From positions 557,335-621,334 of the forward strand of contig CATOSP010000003.1 in NCBI GenBank assembly GCA_951812625.1: a stretch of 64,000 nt of DNA. Direction: 5' to 3'. Positions 42,680-51,397 of the stretch are shown here, piece after piece (positions within the stretch are counted from its first letter, which is position 1; each line of letters starts with the position of its first letter). A model generated the notes under the pieces. It worked only from the letters and a program-made list of their open reading frames with translations. It ran no database searches and was not told the origin of the DNA. The stretch is from an uncultured Dehalococcoidia bacterium (lineage in GTDB: Bacteria > Chloroflexota > Dehalococcoidia > Lucifugimonadales > UBA3495). The translations under genes and the position numbers were made by a program.

Positions 42680-43852
42680 ATGACTGCAATCCCGGATACC
42701 AACATGGATGTCCCAACCGCCCGAGACCTGCTGGCTCGGGCGACCGATCTTTTGCCGCTGCTGAAGGAGCGGGCTGCCCGCACCGAGGAGATGCGGCGCG
42801 TCCCTGTGGAGACGGTCGAGGAATTGCTATCCCGTGGCCTCTACCGCATCGGGGTCCCCAAGCGGTTCGGCGGCTTCGACGTTGACTACGGCCTGGCGTT
42901 GGACGTGGCGGCCGAGCTGGGGCGTGGGTGTCCATCTACTGCCTGGTGCTATTGTCTGTGGGCCGCCCATGCCTGGCTGGTGGGCTACTGGCCGCTGCAA
43001 GCGCAGGAGGAGGTGTTCGGAGACGGACCGGACGTCCTCTGCTCCAGCTCGTTGAATATTGGCAAGTCCGTACTCACACCGGTGGACGGGGGTTACCGGC
43101 TATCGGGACGGTGGGAGTTTTCGAGCGGGTGCGACTCAGCTAGCTGGATAATGCTGGGAGTATCCGGCATTGGCGACCGTAACTGGGTGCTGATCCCCAG
43201 GGGTGATTACGAGATTGTCGACACCTGGTTCGTCTCAGGCCTGCGGGGCAGCGGCAGCAAAGACATTCTTGTCGAGGACGCATTCATTCCGCCACATAGG
43301 GTGCTGGACGTTACCACCGCAGCCGACGGGGACTGGAGCGCCTGGGAACTGCACCGTCAAGCCCGCTACCGGGTTCCAATTCCCGTTTTGCTCGGCTGGG
43401 ACCTAGTTGCGCCGATGCTGGGAGTGGCCCGAGGGATGATCGACGAGTTCACTGCCCGAACGATTGGAACGTCCGGCACCGGCAGGACTGCGGACTCTCC
43501 AGCCATCCAACTGCGGCTGTCCCTGGCCTCGGCGGAGGCTGACGCCGCCGCCGCGCTGCTGGCTGAGGACATCGGCGGGATGATCCGGAAGGCCGAGGCC
43601 GGAGAGCCGTTCACTATCCTGGAACGCGCCCGCTACCGGCGCGACAAGGCGTTCATCACCCAACTGTGCCTGCAGTCGGTCAACCGGCTGTTCGACCTGA
43701 GCGGCGGTCACGCTCTCTTTGACTCGGTGGCGTTGCAACGGTTCCACCGCGACGCCCAGGCCGTGGCGCACCGGGACGGGTTGATCATGGACCTGGGCGG
43801 CCAGCAGTATGGCAGGGTTGTTCTGGGGCTGGAGCCGGACTCGCCGATCTAG
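42680..43852 (+). CDS. Acyl-CoA-dehydrogenase-fold flavin monooxygenase (group D type)
   Basis: 390 residues. N-terminal helical domain LLPLLKERAARTEEMRRVP..., GRGCPSTAWCY, LSGRWEFSSGCDSASW (FMN/FAD contacts), and the C-terminal helix FHRDAQAVAHRDGL. The last motif resembles HsaA and the HpaH oxygenase component rather than acyl-CoA dehydrogenases, which would have Glu here. Likely hydroxylates an aromatic or similar substrate with a separate flavin reductase, not seen here. Starts 18 bp after hpt. Confidence 0.82.
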   Translation: MTAIPDTNMDVPTARDLLARATDLLPLLKERAARTEEMRRVPVETVEELLSRGLYRIGVPKRFGGFDVDYGLALDVAAELGRGCPSTAWCYCLWAAHAWLVGYWPLQAQEEVFGDGPDVLCSSSLNIGKSVLTPVDGGYRLSGRWEFSSGCDSASWIMLGVSGIGDRNWVLIPRGDYEIVDTWFVSGLRGSGSKDILVEDAFIPPHRVLDVTTAADGDWSAWELHRQARYRVPIPVLLGWDLVAPMLGVARGMIDEFTARTIGTSGTGRTADSPAIQLRLSLASAEADAAAALLAEDIGGMIRKAEAGEPFTILERARYRRDKAFITQLCLQSVNRLFDLSGGHALFDSVALQRFHRDAQAVAHRDGLIMDLGGQQYGRVVLGLEPDSPI

Positions 43853-43882
43853 GCGGTTGTCGAAGTTCCGACCGCGGCCGTT

Positions 43883-44974
43883 TTACCGGTACAAGTTGGT
43901 CAGCCAAGCGAGTTTGTCGGGGCGGAACTCCTTACCTTTGAATCCGAGAAAGTCGGCTGAGTAACGGTAGGCGCGGAACACACGGTTGGCGTAGCCGAAA
44001 CGGTCGTCATGCCCGAAGAAGGGGTTGGTGTATTCCCAGACGATTTCCCCCTCCCGCGTTATCTCGAACAACCTGCCGGTCATTCCTGCACAGACCAGCG
44101 TGTTGCCGTTGGGGAGCCGCTGCGCGCCGCTGATGAACGCGCTGAAGAAGTCCCACCCCGGCCTGGTCTTGTACTCCCACTTGATTTCGCCGCTGTCGGG
44201 TTCGACTTCTATAACCCTGGAGCCGGGCTGCGGAGCCGTGATGGAGTGCCAGCCGTTATCAAACAGGAGAATATGGCCATTGTCCAGCAAGGTCGGGTCG
44301 TGCTGGTGGCCGAGTTCGTCCTTGCCCCACTTCCAGTTGAACTTTCCGGTGGCCTTGTCCACAATTCCCACGGTGTCGAGAAGACGGAAGCTGGTCAGGA
44401 TGTTGCCGTCGGGCAGCACGTTGCAGGTATTGCAGTGAGTCCATTCGTCCCGGTTGTGGATGGGACAGATGGAGTCCAGTTCCGGGTCCAGATACTCGTA
44501 CCCGTGCCACTCCCAGACAGTTTCTCCTGCCGGATTAACCTCGCGGAAGTAGTCGCACCACAGCCCTTCGCCGTCGCCGGTGCCGGGCCTGCCTCCCCTG
44601 ACCCTGTCGGAGATGTCCAGGGGAGTCCTCTCCCAACCCAAGACCATTGTGTTGCCGTTGGGCAGCCGGGTGAAGTCGTGGTGCATAGTGGGTTCCTCGT
44701 ACTGCCACACTACTGAGCCGTCCCAGTCCACCTCCATGAGGATGCCGCCACGACCGCCGAAGGATGGCCCCTTGCCAGTGCGTCCGGTATGCAGGAGGTT
44801 CCCGTTCTCCAGAAGGTATCCATAGTCTCCGGGTTGGTAGGGCATCTGCCAGCGATGGACGAAGTTGCCCTGCATGTCTATAAGGTACACGTCCGTGGTC
44901 TCCAGGGGTGCGAAAAGGGTATACCCGTCGTAGGTCTTTTCGGGCTTGTACACCGAGAGTCCTCGTCCATGCAT
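43883..44974 (-). CDS. Arylsulfotransferase-like beta-propeller protein
   Basis: 363 residues. Repeats such as LLENGNLLHTGR, RLPNGNTMVLGW, VLPDGNILTSF and RLPNGNTLVCAG give a propeller of the arylsulfate sulfotransferase (ASST) family. Candidate active residues are the His pairs MHHDFTRL and GHQHDPTLL. No signal peptide, in contrast to periplasmic ASST. Divergent from the second DUF1800 operon, so possibly co-regulated with it. An enzymatic role is not proven. Confidence 0.78.
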   Translation of the reverse strand: MHGRGLSVYKPEKTYDGYTLFAPLETTDVYLIDMQGNFVHRWQMPYQPGDYGYLLENGNLLHTGRTGKGPSFGGRGGILMEVDWDGSVVWQYEEPTMHHDFTRLPNGNTMVLGWERTPLDISDRVRGGRPGTGDGEGLWCDYFREVNPAGETVWEWHGYEYLDPELDSICPIHNRDEWTHCNTCNVLPDGNILTSFRLLDTVGIVDKATGKFNWKWGKDELGHQHDPTLLDNGHILLFDNGWHSITAPQPGSRVIEVEPDSGEIKWEYKTRPGWDFFSAFISGAQRLPNGNTLVCAGMTGRLFEITREGEIVWEYTNPFFGHDDRFGYANRVFRAYRYSADFLGFKGKEFRPDKLAWLTNLYR

Positions 44975-45137
44975 TGGCCATCACTCCTGGGTCGTTTCCA
45001 GTCTCCACGCCTCCAGTCGGGGCGGCGAACCTTGGGCATTCTATGTGGGCCACCTAGCTCCGTCAAGGACGGGTGTGAGAGTTAGCTGGCCTCATGCGAA
45101 CGAGCCCGGTGAAAAGTCCTTTCAGGACACAATCTTG

Positions 45138-45166
45138 TTGACAATGCGAACTGAATTCAAGACAAT
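45138..45166 (+). promoter_or_regulatory. Candidate sigma70 promoter of DUF1800 operon (module B)
   Basis: -35 TTGACA (45138-45143), 17-nt spacer, -10 GACAAT (45161-45166). Matches 10 of 12 consensus bases. The leader is about 115 nt. Confidence 0.55.
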
Positions 45167-45204
45167 TGGCCCAAGCCCCGGACACACCGGGCTGGTATAT
45201 GCAT

Positions 45205-45216
45205 GGCATCGATGCC
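45205..45216. promoter_or_regulatory. 12-bp perfect palindrome in the module B leader
   Basis: GGCATCGATGCC, about 30 nt past the predicted transcription start. Differs from the GTAACA/TGTTAC repeat of module A, so the two operons need not share a regulator. Confidence 0.35.
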
Positions 45217-45287
45217 CACCCGGCAAACGGGCCGAGTGGGCGCGGAGCCTTGGCGCACTGGACAAGACGGATATGGGAGGAAAGGCA

Positions 45288-46688
45288 ATGTCCGAAAACG
45301 ATATCGCCCTAATGGGCCACCTGATGCGGCGCGCCGGATTCGGCGCCACCCGCGAGGAACTGGAAGCGCGGGCGGCCAAGGGGTACGAGGCAACCGTAGA
45401 AGAACTGCTCAACCCCGAAGAAGCATCCGTGGACTACCTGGACCTGCAGCGCTACCACGGCTGGACGTGGAAGCCCGGCACTGTACAGGGAATGGGCGCC
45501 GCGGAGTGGATGCACAGCCTGATCAACAGCAAGCGACCCCTGGAAGAGAAGATGACGCTGTTCTGGCACCAGGTCTTCGCCACCGGCGTCTCCAAGGTCG
45601 ACCACTATGATGAACTGAATGACCAGATCATCCTGTTCCGAGAGAAGGGGATGGGCAACTACAAGAAACTGCTGCTCGCCATGGCGCAGGACCCAGCCAT
45701 GCTCTACTGGCTGGATAACAACGAGAACCACAAGGACGCGGTCAACGAGAACTGGGGCCGCGAATTGCTGGAACTGTTCAGCATGGGCGTGGGCAACTAC
45801 ACCGAAGTGGACGTCCGCGAGTGTTCCAGGGCCTTCACGGGCTGGACCATTACTCCCAAGCTGGCCAGATTCCCGATGGGTCGCTTCGACTGGTTCTTCG
45901 AGTACCGGGACGAGGACCACGACGACACAGAGAAGACCTTCCTCGGGGAGACGGGGAACTTCGACGGGGAGGACATCATCGACATCGTGTGCCGGCAGCC
46001 GGCCACCGCTGAGTTCATCGCCCGCCACCTCTATAACTTCTTCGTTGCCGACGAACCCCAGGTCCCGGCCTGGGCGGTGACCCCGCCCAACGACCAGGAC
46101 GCCATCGAACTGCTGGCCGACACCCTGCTGGAGTCGGACTACGACATCAGGGCCACCCTCAGGGTGCTGTTCAACTCCGATTTCTTCAAGAACGCCCGCT
46201 TCGCCAGGCTGAAGAGCCCCACCGAGGTGGTGGTTGGCACCCTGAGGCTGGTGGGCGGAGCCGAGTTCCCGGCCCCCGGCCTGGGCGACCTCTCCCGGCA
46301 GCCCTGCTACATGGGCCAGGACCTGCTGAATCCTCCCAGCGTGGAAGGCTGGCACACCGGGGCTGAGTGGATCAACAGCGGTTCGCTCATGCGCCGGGTG
46401 AACTTCACCGCCGACCTGGTGGGAGACACGCAGCGGCCCGGGATCCAGGACATGATCCGGAGACTTAAGGAGCGGGGAGCGACCACTCCGGAGCAACTGG
46501 TTGACGGTTGCCTGGACCTGCTGGGACCCCTGGAAGTGGCCGATGAGAGCCGGAAGGAGCTGGTAGGGTTCGTTTCCGAGTCTGGCGACGTCGCCTGGGA
46601 CACCGGGGAGAACATCGCCGCCGCCACCGGGCGGGTGGGCGAGCTGCTCCAGCTCATCGTCTCCCTGCGGGAGTACCAGTACGCCTAG
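45288..46688 (+). CDS. DUF1800 protein (module B)
   Basis: 466 residues. Same architecture as the protein at 20880: HLMRRAGFGATREELEARA, NENWGRELLELFSMGVG, AFTGWTITP and LLNPPSVEGWHTGAEW. ATG at 45288 with GGAGG about 9 nt upstream. No signal peptide. Function unknown. First gene of the second DUF1800-DUF1501-NHL set, followed by a 32-bp palindrome. Confidence 0.9.
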   Translation: MSENDIALMGHLMRRAGFGATREELEARAAKGYEATVEELLNPEEASVDYLDLQRYHGWTWKPGTVQGMGAAEWMHSLINSKRPLEEKMTLFWHQVFATGVSKVDHYDELNDQIILFREKGMGNYKKLLLAMAQDPAMLYWLDNNENHKDAVNENWGRELLELFSMGVGNYTEVDVRECSRAFTGWTITPKLARFPMGRFDWFFEYRDEDHDDTEKTFLGETGNFDGEDIIDIVCRQPATAEFIARHLYNFFVADEPQVPAWAVTPPNDQDAIELLADTLLESDYDIRATLRVLFNSDFFKNARFARLKSPTEVVVGTLRLVGGAEFPAPGLGDLSRQPCYMGQDLLNPPSVEGWHTGAEWINSGSLMRRVNFTADLVGDTQRPGIQDMIRRLKERGATTPEQLVDGCLDLLGPLEVADESRKELVGFVSESGDVAWDTGENIAAATGRVGELLQLIVSLREYQYA

Positions 46689-46707
46689 GCATCACCCGGG
46701 AAAGTGA

Positions 46708-46739
46708 AGGCGGGCAGGGGAGGCCTCCCCTGCCCGCCT
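46708..46739. terminator. 32-bp perfect palindrome between DUF1800 and DUF1501 genes (module B)
   Basis: Perfect palindrome built on GGCGGGCAGGGGAGG, centred on GGCC. No T-run follows, so it may attenuate or stabilise mRNA rather than fully terminate. Not present between the genes of module A. Confidence 0.55.
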
Positions 46740-46778
46740 CTGGACATCAATCAGGAGTTTACCGGAGGTTAGCTGACA

Positions 46779-47909
46779 ATGACCCAGTCGAACAAAGACC
46801 CGGTGGTGGTCGTCCTGCAGATGACCGGAGGCAACGACTACCTGAACACGGTGATCCCCTACTCCAATCCATTGTACCGGGACAACCGGCCGGTGGTGGG
46901 CGTGCCCGAGGGCCGGGTGCTGCCCATTGACGACAAGATCGCGTTTCACCCGGAGATGGGTCCCATCAAGTCCCTGTACGACCAGGGCAATGTGGCGGTG
47001 ATCCACGGGGTGGGCTACGCCAACTCTCCCCGGTCCCACTTCCGGTCGATGGACATCTGGCACACCTGCGAGCCGGACAAGCTGGGTACCGAGGGCTGGC
47101 TGGGGCGGGCCACCCGGGAGATAGACCCGAACAAGGAGAACGTGCTGACCACGGTGAGCTTCGGGCCGTCATTGTTCCGGGCTCTGGCCCTGCCGGGGGT
47201 GCCGGTGGCCTGCGTGGACGACCTGGACAACTACGGACTGCTGCCGGGAATCACGGAGTCGCAGCAGCGCTCCCGGATACTGGACCGGTTCGCCCGGCTG
47301 TACTCGCCGGTGATGGGATCGTCTGCGGTGATGGACTACATGGGGCAGACTGGCCTGGACACCCTTGAGGGAGCGGACATCCTGAAGGAAGCGCCGAGGA
47401 AGTACTCGTCGACGGTTGAGTACCCGGACACGACGATAGCGGCGAAGCTGAAGGGGATATCGCAGATACACCAGGCAGGGTTCGGGACCCGGATCCTGTA
47501 CTGCGACCACGGCAGCTTTGACAGCCACTCGAACCAGACAGGGATGCACGACAAGCTGTGGAAGGACGTGTCGGAGGCGGTTGAGTGCTTCTTCGACGAC
47601 CTCAGGGAGCACGACATGTCGGACAACGTGGTGATGCTGCTGTTCACGGAGTTCGGGCGGCGGACCCACGACAACGGGTCTGGAACTGACCATGGGGCAG
47701 GCGGAGCCGCATTCGTGATCGGAGACCCGGTGAAGGGCGGGCAGTACAGCGAGATGCCGTCGTTGGAGGCGAAGGACCTGGAGCAGGGGGACGTGGTGCC
47801 GAACCACGATTTCCGGGGCATCTACTCGGTGCTGCTCGAGGACTGGATGGGGCTGGACGCCAAGCCGCTGGTGGGCGGCTCCTTCGAAAAACTTCCCTTC
47901 CTGGGTTAA
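46779..47909 (+). CDS. DUF1501 protein (module B)
   Basis: 376 residues. LQMTGGNDYLNTVIPYSN, SHFRSMDIWHTCEPDK, FDSHSNQTGMH and TEFGRRTHDNGSGTDHGAGG match the DUF1501 protein of module A almost position by position. ATG at 46779 with CCGGAGG about 12 nt upstream. No Tat or Sec signal. Function unknown. Followed by a hairpin at 47919. Confidence 0.9.
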   Translation: MTQSNKDPVVVVLQMTGGNDYLNTVIPYSNPLYRDNRPVVGVPEGRVLPIDDKIAFHPEMGPIKSLYDQGNVAVIHGVGYANSPRSHFRSMDIWHTCEPDKLGTEGWLGRATREIDPNKENVLTTVSFGPSLFRALALPGVPVACVDDLDNYGLLPGITESQQRSRILDRFARLYSPVMGSSAVMDYMGQTGLDTLEGADILKEAPRKYSSTVEYPDTTIAAKLKGISQIHQAGFGTRILYCDHGSFDSHSNQTGMHDKLWKDVSEAVECFFDDLREHDMSDNVVMLLFTEFGRRTHDNGSGTDHGAGGAAFVIGDPVKGGQYSEMPSLEAKDLEQGDVVPNHDFRGIYSVLLEDWMGLDAKPLVGGSFEKLPFLG

Positions 47910-47918
47910 GAAACAGAA

Positions 47919-47951
47919 GGACTGCGTCGCATAGACCCGCCGACGCAGTCC
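47919..47951 (+). terminator. Hairpin with 11-bp stem between DUF1501 and NHL genes
   Basis: GGACTGCGTCG pairs with CGACGCAGTCC around an 11-nt loop, 9 nt after the DUF1501 stop. No long T-run, so it could be partial attenuation. Confidence 0.55.
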
Positions 47952-48001
47952 CATTGACCCAAAATAGGGTCTTATCCATTAGAAGTCAGCGGAGGACTAC
48001 C

Positions 48002-49036
48002 ATGCTTACGCGAACGGTGGCCGGAAGGACGTTTGACTACAGCCATGCTGTGGGCGGACGCTACATCGGCCAACCCTGCAGTCTGGCCGTCGGATCTGGC
48101 AACACGGTCTACGTGCTGCTGCGGGGCGGCGAAAACATCAGCGACGTGCCCTGGAACAGGACGGGCACTGGATCACGCGTAGCCCGGCTATCCATCCCCG
48201 AGACAGCCGGAGACGAAGAGTTCATAGGCGAGGCGGGAAGCTACGGCGACGGCGACGGCGAGTACATCTGGCCCACCGGGCTGGCACTGGACAGCCAGGA
48301 GAACGTCTACATTACCGACGAGTGGATGAACCGCATCACCATCACCGACAAAGAGGGCAAATTCATCTGCTCCTGGGGTGCAACCGGAACCGGGGATGGG
48401 GAGTTTGACGGCCCGGCCGGTATCACCGTGGACGCCGACGATAATCTGTACATCGTCGACAGCCGCAACCACAGGGTGCAGAAGACCACCAAGGATGGTA
48501 AATTCCTGGCCAAGTGGGGGTCTCTGGGCAGCGACACCGGCGAGTTCGATTCCCCTTGGGGCATCTGTGTGGACAGTGAAGGTAACGTCTACGTGGCCGA
48601 CCACAAGAACGATCGCGTTCAGAAGTTCACTCCCGACGGGGAATACCTGGGAACCTTCGGAAGTTCCGGCACTGGCCGGGGCGAAGTCACTCGCCCCACT
48701 GATGTGGTGGTAGACTCCGACGGGGACGTGTACATTTGCGACTGGGCCAACGACCGTGTACAGGCATACACGCCGGACGGTGAGTTCATTACCACCTTCA
48801 TCGGAGACGCGCAGCAGCTTGCGTTGTGGCACCAGATGACGGTGGATGCCAACACGGACGTGATCAAGGCGCGCCGTCGCGTAAGTACCCTCGAGCCGGA
48901 ATGGCGCCTTGCAATGCCCCGGGCCGTGGCATTTGACGAGGCCAAGAGTCGGCTTATGGTGGCGGATACCCAGCGCGGGCGGATCCAGATATACAACAAG
49001 CTCAAGGACTACCTGGAACCCCAGTTCAACCTGTAG
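48002..49036 (+). CDS. NHL-repeat beta-propeller protein (module B)
   Basis: 344 residues. Paralogue of the protein at 18541: starts RTFDYSHAVGGRYIGQP and contains repeats VYITDEWMNRITI, LYIVDSRNHRVQK, VYVADHKNDRVQKF and VYICDWANDRVQAY. GGAGG lies 8 nt before the ATG. No signal peptide. Third gene of module B. Confidence 0.88.
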   Translation: MLTRTVAGRTFDYSHAVGGRYIGQPCSLAVGSGNTVYVLLRGGENISDVPWNRTGTGSRVARLSIPETAGDEEFIGEAGSYGDGDGEYIWPTGLALDSQENVYITDEWMNRITITDKEGKFICSWGATGTGDGEFDGPAGITVDADDNLYIVDSRNHRVQKTTKDGKFLAKWGSLGSDTGEFDSPWGICVDSEGNVYVADHKNDRVQKFTPDGEYLGTFGSSGTGRGEVTRPTDVVVDSDGDVYICDWANDRVQAYTPDGEFITTFIGDAQQLALWHQMTVDANTDVIKARRRVSTLEPEWRLAMPRAVAFDEAKSRLMVADTQRGRIQIYNKLKDYLEPQFNL

Positions 49037-49051
49037 CAACCAGCGTGGGAA

Positions 49052-49079
49052 CCCGGAAGGTGGATTTCCGCCTTCCGGG
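49052..49079 (+). terminator. Hairpin after the NHL gene (module B)
   Basis: CCCGGAAGG pairs with CCTTCCGGG; the stem can extend by a few pairs with one G-T. Starts 16 nt past the NHL stop. Confidence 0.55.
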
Positions 49080-49098
49080 AGATGACAGGTTAACGAAT

Positions 49099-49141
49099 CG
49101 CGTCCCCGGTCAGGCCGAAGCGGCAACTGGCCGGGGACGCG
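49099..49141. repeat. Inverted repeat with 11-bp arms
   Basis: CGCGTCCCCGG pairs with CCGGGGACGCG, with 21 nt between. Second hairpin in the gap downstream of module B, ahead of the small gene at 49169. Confidence 0.5.
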
Positions 49142-49168
49142 AAACTTGTAACTCCGGAGCACGCAGAC

Positions 49169-49492
49169 GTGGACTTGGAATCAGCCCGCAAGTACGTCGA
49201 GATGGCCCGCGAACGCCCGGACATTACCTGTGCGGACGTGCCGTTGGAGATTTTGGAGGCGTCGACCGACGACGACAACGAGCCTTCTCCATTCATACAG
49301 GAGTTCCTTGAGGCCGGGCATCGCCAGTGGCTTATCCAGACCCAGGGCCGGGTACGGAAGAGCGAACAGATGGTAAAAAACGCAGTCGTCGTTCTGTGGG
49401 TGCGCACTACCCGCCTCTACAACAACCGCAGCCTCAATCGACCTGACCCGGACGAGGCCAAACCTTTTTTCAGCGACGAGGGCCTGTACTAA
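49169..49492 (+). CDS. Hypothetical 107-residue protein
   Basis: Not recognised. GTG start at 49169 with CCGGAG about 12 nt upstream. Acidic first half (ASTDDDNEPSPF) and a basic second half (RLYNNRSLNRP) with no Cys cluster beyond one Cys. Its end overlaps the 3' end of the HAD pseudogene on the opposite strand by 4 bp. Confidence 0.5.
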   Translation: MDLESARKYVEMARERPDITCADVPLEILEASTDDDNEPSPFIQEFLEAGHRQWLIQTQGRVRKSEQMVKNAVVVLWVRTTRLYNNRSLNRPDPDEAKPFFSDEGLY

Positions 49493-50191
49493 TCAGCAGC
49501 CACGAGGTCCAATACCTCGCCGAGGGTGGATATGCTGACTCCGGCCAGTCCTCGCGGTCGCCTCTTCTGGTATCGTATGGCGCCCGGATCAGGACCGCAT
49601 CCATGCCTACCTACGAAGCCCCGGTCAACTCCCCGCTACCGCCGTCACCGATGTAGAGGCAGTCCCTTGGAGTGACTCCCAGGTGTTCGCACGCCAGCCA
49701 GTAGATCGGGGGTCGGGTTTCCTCAGTCCCACTTCGCAGGACAGCACGGCCGCGTCGACCAGGGGAGCCATCGGAGTATGGGGCCAATTCACAGCGTCTT
49801 CGAGGACGCAACCGCTTATCAGCCCGATCTTGTGCCCGGAATCCTTTAACCTGACGAGAGTGGCGACGGTGTCAACGCGCGGGGAGGCAAGCCCGGTGAA
49901 GTATTTGAGTCGGATTGCCACAGCCCGGGATATGCCATCTGGTTTCGACGAAACACCAGCCCGGTGGCATACGTGCTCCAGGTAAGCTTGCATAGTAGGG
50001 AAAGATCCCGTGTACCGCTCGTCCTCCGTTGCGGACCATGCTGCCCGGAACGCCTCCATGCCAATCTCCAAGGCCGCCGCCACACTCTCCATCATGCCAT
50101 CCCAACCGGCACCGGCGTCCGTCCCCTTCAGGTAGGATGGATTGTCCACAAGCGTCCCGAACAGGTCGAATATAACTGCTTGGTATCTCAT
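49489..50191 (-). pseudogene. HAD-superfamily hydrolase broken by frameshifts and a stop
   Basis: ATG at 50191 opens MRYQAVIFDLFGTLVDN (HAD motif I), then LVRLKDSGHKIGLISG (motif II) and EVGLRKPDP (motif III Lys). One base is missing after KPDPR; the next frame carries IYWLACEHLGVTPRDCLYIGDGGSGELTGAS, the expected motif IV, then TAG in place of a sense codon, then MDAVLIRAPYD. A second shift is needed to reach STLGEVLDLVAAD and a stop at 49489. Three lesions indicate decay rather than one sequencing error. Related to small phosphatases/dehalogenase-like HADs. Confidence 0.82.
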
Positions 50192-50216
50192 ACGTACTGC
50201 GTCAAACCTTACCGCC

Positions 50217-51236
50217 TCAGGCGACGGCCGCCGTCTGTGCTTTTGCAAAGAACCTGGACGCCACCTTGTCCACGAAGTTATGGCCCATGATCTTGTAGCC
50301 CTCGGCGTCCGGGTGCAGGTCGTCGGGCAAGAGGTGCGCCAGGTCTGAACCGAACAACTCCAACCCGTTGACGCAGTGCAGGTTGGCGTCGCCCCGGTCC
50401 TTGATGGCCTGGACCGCTTCCGCCACTTCTTGCCGCATGTCCGCCAGGGTGAACTCTACAGCGTTGCGAGTGGTCTCCCTGGGCGGTGAAAAGATGGGGG
50501 ATATAACCACGAAGGGCGTGTCCGGGTGCTTCTCCCTCACGATCTGCACGAACCCGATGATGGCCGACTGGAAAGTGCGGATGTTGAGGCTGCCTGACCC
50601 GTAGATGTTGATCCCTGCCTTCATGGAGAGGAAGTCCGCAGGCAGCTCTCGAATCATTCGGGCGATCATCGGCTCCAGGTGGCAGTTGCCGCCGTAGCCC
50701 AGGCAGGTCAGGTTCAGGCCGTGCTTGCGCGCCGCGACCGCGGGCCAGGTGAAACTGGGACTCTCGGCGGTACGACAATGGGTGATGGAACTGCCATAGG
50801 TGACCCACTTGGGGCGCGCATCCTCGTATGGCCTGATGGTCGCGCCGTCTGATATTTCCAGTCCCCGCAGCCGGAACTCTCCATGCTGGGGCAGCCAAAG
50901 CTCAAGCAGATTTTCCCCGGCAGGCAGTCCGTCAAACGCGAAGCCGGTCTGGCCAGCAAGGCTCACCGAACCGTGCAATTCCCCGTTGCAGTACAGGTCT
51001 ATGGCGCTGCACTCCTCCACCGGCTCCACCTGACCGGTGATGGCCGTCGTGTCGCTGTGGCAGGAGATTCTGACGCCAGCGGGCATGGCCGCGCGCTCGC
51101 GCAGAGCATGGGGCGGGAACAGGGCAAGCTCCTGGTAAGGGATGCGCCAAGGCATCCTCCAGCCGTTAGTATCATTGAATGATATTGCGCCCTGCCAACT
51201 GAGCCTTGGATCGTCGGGGCGTACCTGTTGGGCCAT
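50217..51236 (-). CDS. SGNH/GDSL-type hydrolase
   Basis: 339 residues. N-terminal beta-sandwich (to about 150), then SGNH blocks: VTYGSSITHC (nucleophile Ser), LGYGGNCHLEP (Gly), KAGINIYG (Asn) and LLPDDLHPDAEGY (Asp-His). Probable carbohydrate or lipid esterase. No signal peptide. Follows the small lipoprotein gene and ends just within the HAD pseudogene region. Confidence 0.85.
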   Translation of the reverse strand: MAQQVRPDDPRLSWQGAISFNDTNGWRMPWRIPYQELALFPPHALRERAAMPAGVRISCHSDTTAITGQVEPVEECSAIDLYCNGELHGSVSLAGQTGFAFDGLPAGENLLELWLPQHGEFRLRGLEISDGATIRPYEDARPKWVTYGSSITHCRTAESPSFTWPAVAARKHGLNLTCLGYGGNCHLEPMIARMIRELPADFLSMKAGINIYGSGSLNIRTFQSAIIGFVQIVREKHPDTPFVVISPIFSPPRETTRNAVEFTLADMRQEVAEAVQAIKDRGDANLHCVNGLELFGSDLAHLLPDDLHPDAEGYKIMGHNFVDKVASRFFAKAQTAAVA

Positions 51237-51317
51237 GTCGTTATCCTCCTAATGCTGGTCTAGGGCTACATAGTACCAGTTTAGCCATATACCCAACCGC
51301 GTTTCACGCTGATAACG

Positions 51318-51350
51318 AAAGGGCCACGGTTCAAACGCCGTGGCCCCTTT
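51318..51350 (-). terminator. Hairpin between lipoprotein and SGNH genes
   Basis: AAAGGGCCACGG pairs with CCGTGGCCC plus TTT (one bulged C). Downstream of the minus-strand gene at 51398; the plus side ends in a T-run too. Confidence 0.6.
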
Positions 51351-51397
51351 TTGCTGTCCTATGCTTGCCTTAAGGCCGCCGCATTTGGCCCAATGCC

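Larger units (their letters stand above)
44975..45287. other. 313-bp divergent intergenic region with promoter signals
   Basis: Separates the ASST-like gene (minus) and DUF1800 module B (plus). No coding signal is credible. Contains the promoter at 45138-45166 and the palindrome at 45205-45216. Confidence 0.55.

Noticed and set aside
45309..46496. 395-codon minus-strand frame inside DUF1800 (module B)
   Set aside because: Antisense shadow without any recognisable domain.
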